A DNA stretch of 26,009 nt from contig CAKQHO010000042.1 of NCBI GenBank assembly GCA_934234185.1, positions 1 to 26,009 of the forward strand, written 5' to 3'. Origin of the DNA: an uncultured Psychrobacillus sp. (lineage in GTDB: Bacteria > Bacillota > Bacilli > Bacillales_A > Planococcaceae). This document shows, piece by piece, positions 24,692-26,009 of this stretch (position 1 is the stretch's first letter; each line of letters opens with the position of its first letter). A program made the translations under genes and the position numbers. The notes beneath the pieces are model-generated. The model was not told the origin of the DNA. It made no database searches and was given only the letters and a program-made list of their open reading frames with translations.

Positions 24692-26009
24692 ATGAGGATA
24701 TTGATTGTGGATCGTGATTTAGAGGAAATGAAGGGAATCAAATGGTACCTAACGACATATATACCTAGCAAGCTTGAAATAAAAACTGATACATCCGTAT
24801 ATGGAGCAATAGAAAGAGTAGAAAGCTGGATACCTACAGTAGTAATAGCTGATATAGATTTAATAAATATTGCCTTTATGGAAAAGCTCCGAGAAAACTC
24901 GATTTATTTTATTGCTACTACAGGCAATCCAATTTTTCAGCATGCACAAAAGGCTATACAAAATAAGGCGGTGGAGCTTTTTACGAAGCCAATCCCACTT
25001 CATCAGCTGAAATCAGTCTTACTTTCCCTTCCCCATAATTACCCAGAGAGAAGAAATGATCATTTCACAAGCAAGGAAGCCAAGCTTTATGAGGCTTTAT
25101 TTTTACAAACTACTGCAACGGTCCAACATTCTACAGAGCTATTTTTCTTAGTGGAACCATCAAGGGTAGAGGATAACTTGAAGCTTTATCATTGGCTGAT
25201 GGCTACTCCTATTTTTAATGAGATAACAGCTGTACCATTACAAAAAAGAATAGTTTGTATAGGGAAAAATATAAGCAGGATGGAAATGGTCAAGCAGGCC
25301 AGGGTATTTATTCAGGAATGGCATGTAATGAGTGGAGAGTATATCAATATTGCTATATACAATGGGGAAAATGCTACTATTCATGAAATGTATGAAAAAA
25401 CGAGGATGCTTCTCACACAACGTTTTTACGAGGGCTATGAGCATATTTTCTTTACGAATGAAGAAATGCAGATGATTCATTTTGACCCTTTACTAACGCA
25501 AGAGCAGCAGCAATATTGGATAAAAAGCTTAGAAAATAGTGATTTAACGTCTATAAAACAATTTTTATATGAATTAACGCATCATACGTACTACCATGAC
25601 GATGTGCGGATACACTTAACAAGTATTTTAGCGCAAATACGCAGGTATATGTTGAAGTACAGAATGCAGCAAATAGCGAAGGTAGAAGCACAATATAGAC
25701 AGCTATTTCAAACAATTTTAGAGGACCCGATCCTTTATAGAATTGTACAAGAAATAATCTTATTTACCCAAATGCTCATGCAGCAAGCATCGGTTGCCAA
25801 GCAAACTGCTCAAACGGATTATTCGGAGCTTGCCATTGATTATATTAGTCAGCATTATGCCCGAGCAGATATTTCTTTGACCATGGTTTCCAAAGAGTTA
25901 GGGGTAAGTCCCAATTATTTAAGTCATTTATTTTCGAAAAAACAGGGAATTTCCTTTAAAAAGTATATACAGCAAATCAGAATCCAACAGTCTGAAAAAG
26001 TGGTAAAAG
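24692..26009 (+). CDS. Response regulator with receiver and AraC-type HTH (YesN-like), 3' end beyond window
   Basis: The frame stays open from ATG 24692 to the window end (439 codons), so the gene is cut. The N-terminal receiver domain (about 1-115) begins MRILIVDRDLEE; the phosphoacceptor is Asp54 in VVIADIDL, with Thr76 in IATTGN and Lys99 in LFTKP. The usual acidic pair DD is D7-R8-D9, a mild departure. A long middle region of unknown fold (about 120-370) precedes the C-terminal AraC/XylS DNA-binding domain (about 378-439): AIDYISQHYARADISLTMVSKELGVSPNYLSHLFSKKQGISFKKYIQQIRI. GGGGTGA lies 5 nt before the start. YesN-type regulators normally pair with a sensor kinase, possibly just outside the window. 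Divergent from the hut operon, so a plausible regulator of it. Confidence 0.88.
   Translation, partial: MRILIVDRDLEEMKGIKWYLTTYIPSKLEIKTDTSVYGAIERVESWIPTVVIADIDLINIAFMEKLRENSIYFIATTGNPIFQHAQKAIQNKAVELFTKPIPLHQLKSVLLSLPHNYPERRNDHFTSKEAKLYEALFLQTTATVQHSTELFFLVEPSRVEDNLKLYHWLMATPIFNEITAVPLQKRIVCIGKNISRMEMVKQARVFIQEWHVMSGEYINIAIYNGENATIHEMYEKTRMLLTQRFYEGYEHIFFTNEEMQMIHFDPLLTQEQQQYWIKSLENSDLTSIKQFLYELTHHTYYHDDVRIHLTSILAQIRRYMLKYRMQQIAKVEAQYRQLFQTILEDPILYRIVQEIILFTQMLMQQASVAKQTAQTDYSELAIDYISQHYARADISLTMVSKELGVSPNYLSHLFSKKQGISFKKYIQQIRIQQSEKVVK

Noticed and set aside
1..26009. CRISPR array, rRNA or tRNA genes
   Set aside because: No regularly spaced repeats, and no tRNA-like cloverleaf or rRNA sequence was recognised in any gap.

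Overview
The window reads as chromosomal DNA from a low-GC, Gram-positive spore-former relative (order Bacillales; a Bacillaceae or Caryophanaceae/Planococcaceae type such as Lysinibacillus or Psychrobacillus is my guess, not shown). The grounds are strong AGGAGG-type ribosome binding sites, frequent GTG/TTG starts, the Bacillus order of the pyr operon (pyrB-C-carA-carB-K-D-F-E), a class 1B PyrD/PyrK pair and a SipS-like signal peptidase.

Region 1 (1-9680, + strand): the distal eight genes of the pyrimidine operon, from aspartate carbamoyltransferase to orotate phosphoribosyltransferase. Together they take glutamine, bicarbonate and ATP to carbamoyl phosphate (carAB), then carbamoyl aspartate (pyrB), dihydroorotate (pyrC), orotate (pyrDK), OMP (pyrE) and UMP (pyrF). 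Nearly every junction is an ATGA or 8-nt overlap, so translation is probably coupled. The operon ends at a strong terminator shared with a convergent gene. pyrR and pyrP, if present, lie upstream of the window.

Region 2 (about 9.65-19.28 kb): an AT-rich accessory block of mostly single-gene units on both strands. It holds two RDD-type membrane proteins (one with a stop at codon 3, one fused to a BsuPI-like outer domain), two aminoglycoside-phosphotransferase-fold proteins, a type I signal peptidase behind an ECF-sigma-like promoter, a small lipoprotein, a DUF6366-like membrane peptide, two proteins without a recognised family, and four GNAT acetyltransferases in a row. One GNAT strongly resembles streptothricin acetyltransferases. 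Another, BltD-like, is preceded by an 18-codon leader ORF with a perfect ribosome binding site and by two mutually exclusive hairpins, one of which hides the gene's own ribosome binding site. I read this as a translational attenuator, and it is the most interesting signal in the window.

Region 3 (19.24-26.0 kb): a minus-strand histidine-utilisation operon (YjiH-family transporter, hutU, hutI, hutG) that degrades urocanate to glutamate and formamide. hutH (histidine ammonia-lyase) is not in it. Divergent from it is a response regulator with receiver and AraC-type HTH domains, cut by the window end. A pair of 20-bp direct repeats exactly 41 bp apart lies between the two and is a good candidate operator. 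No hutP-like gene is visible, so control probably differs from that of B. subtilis.
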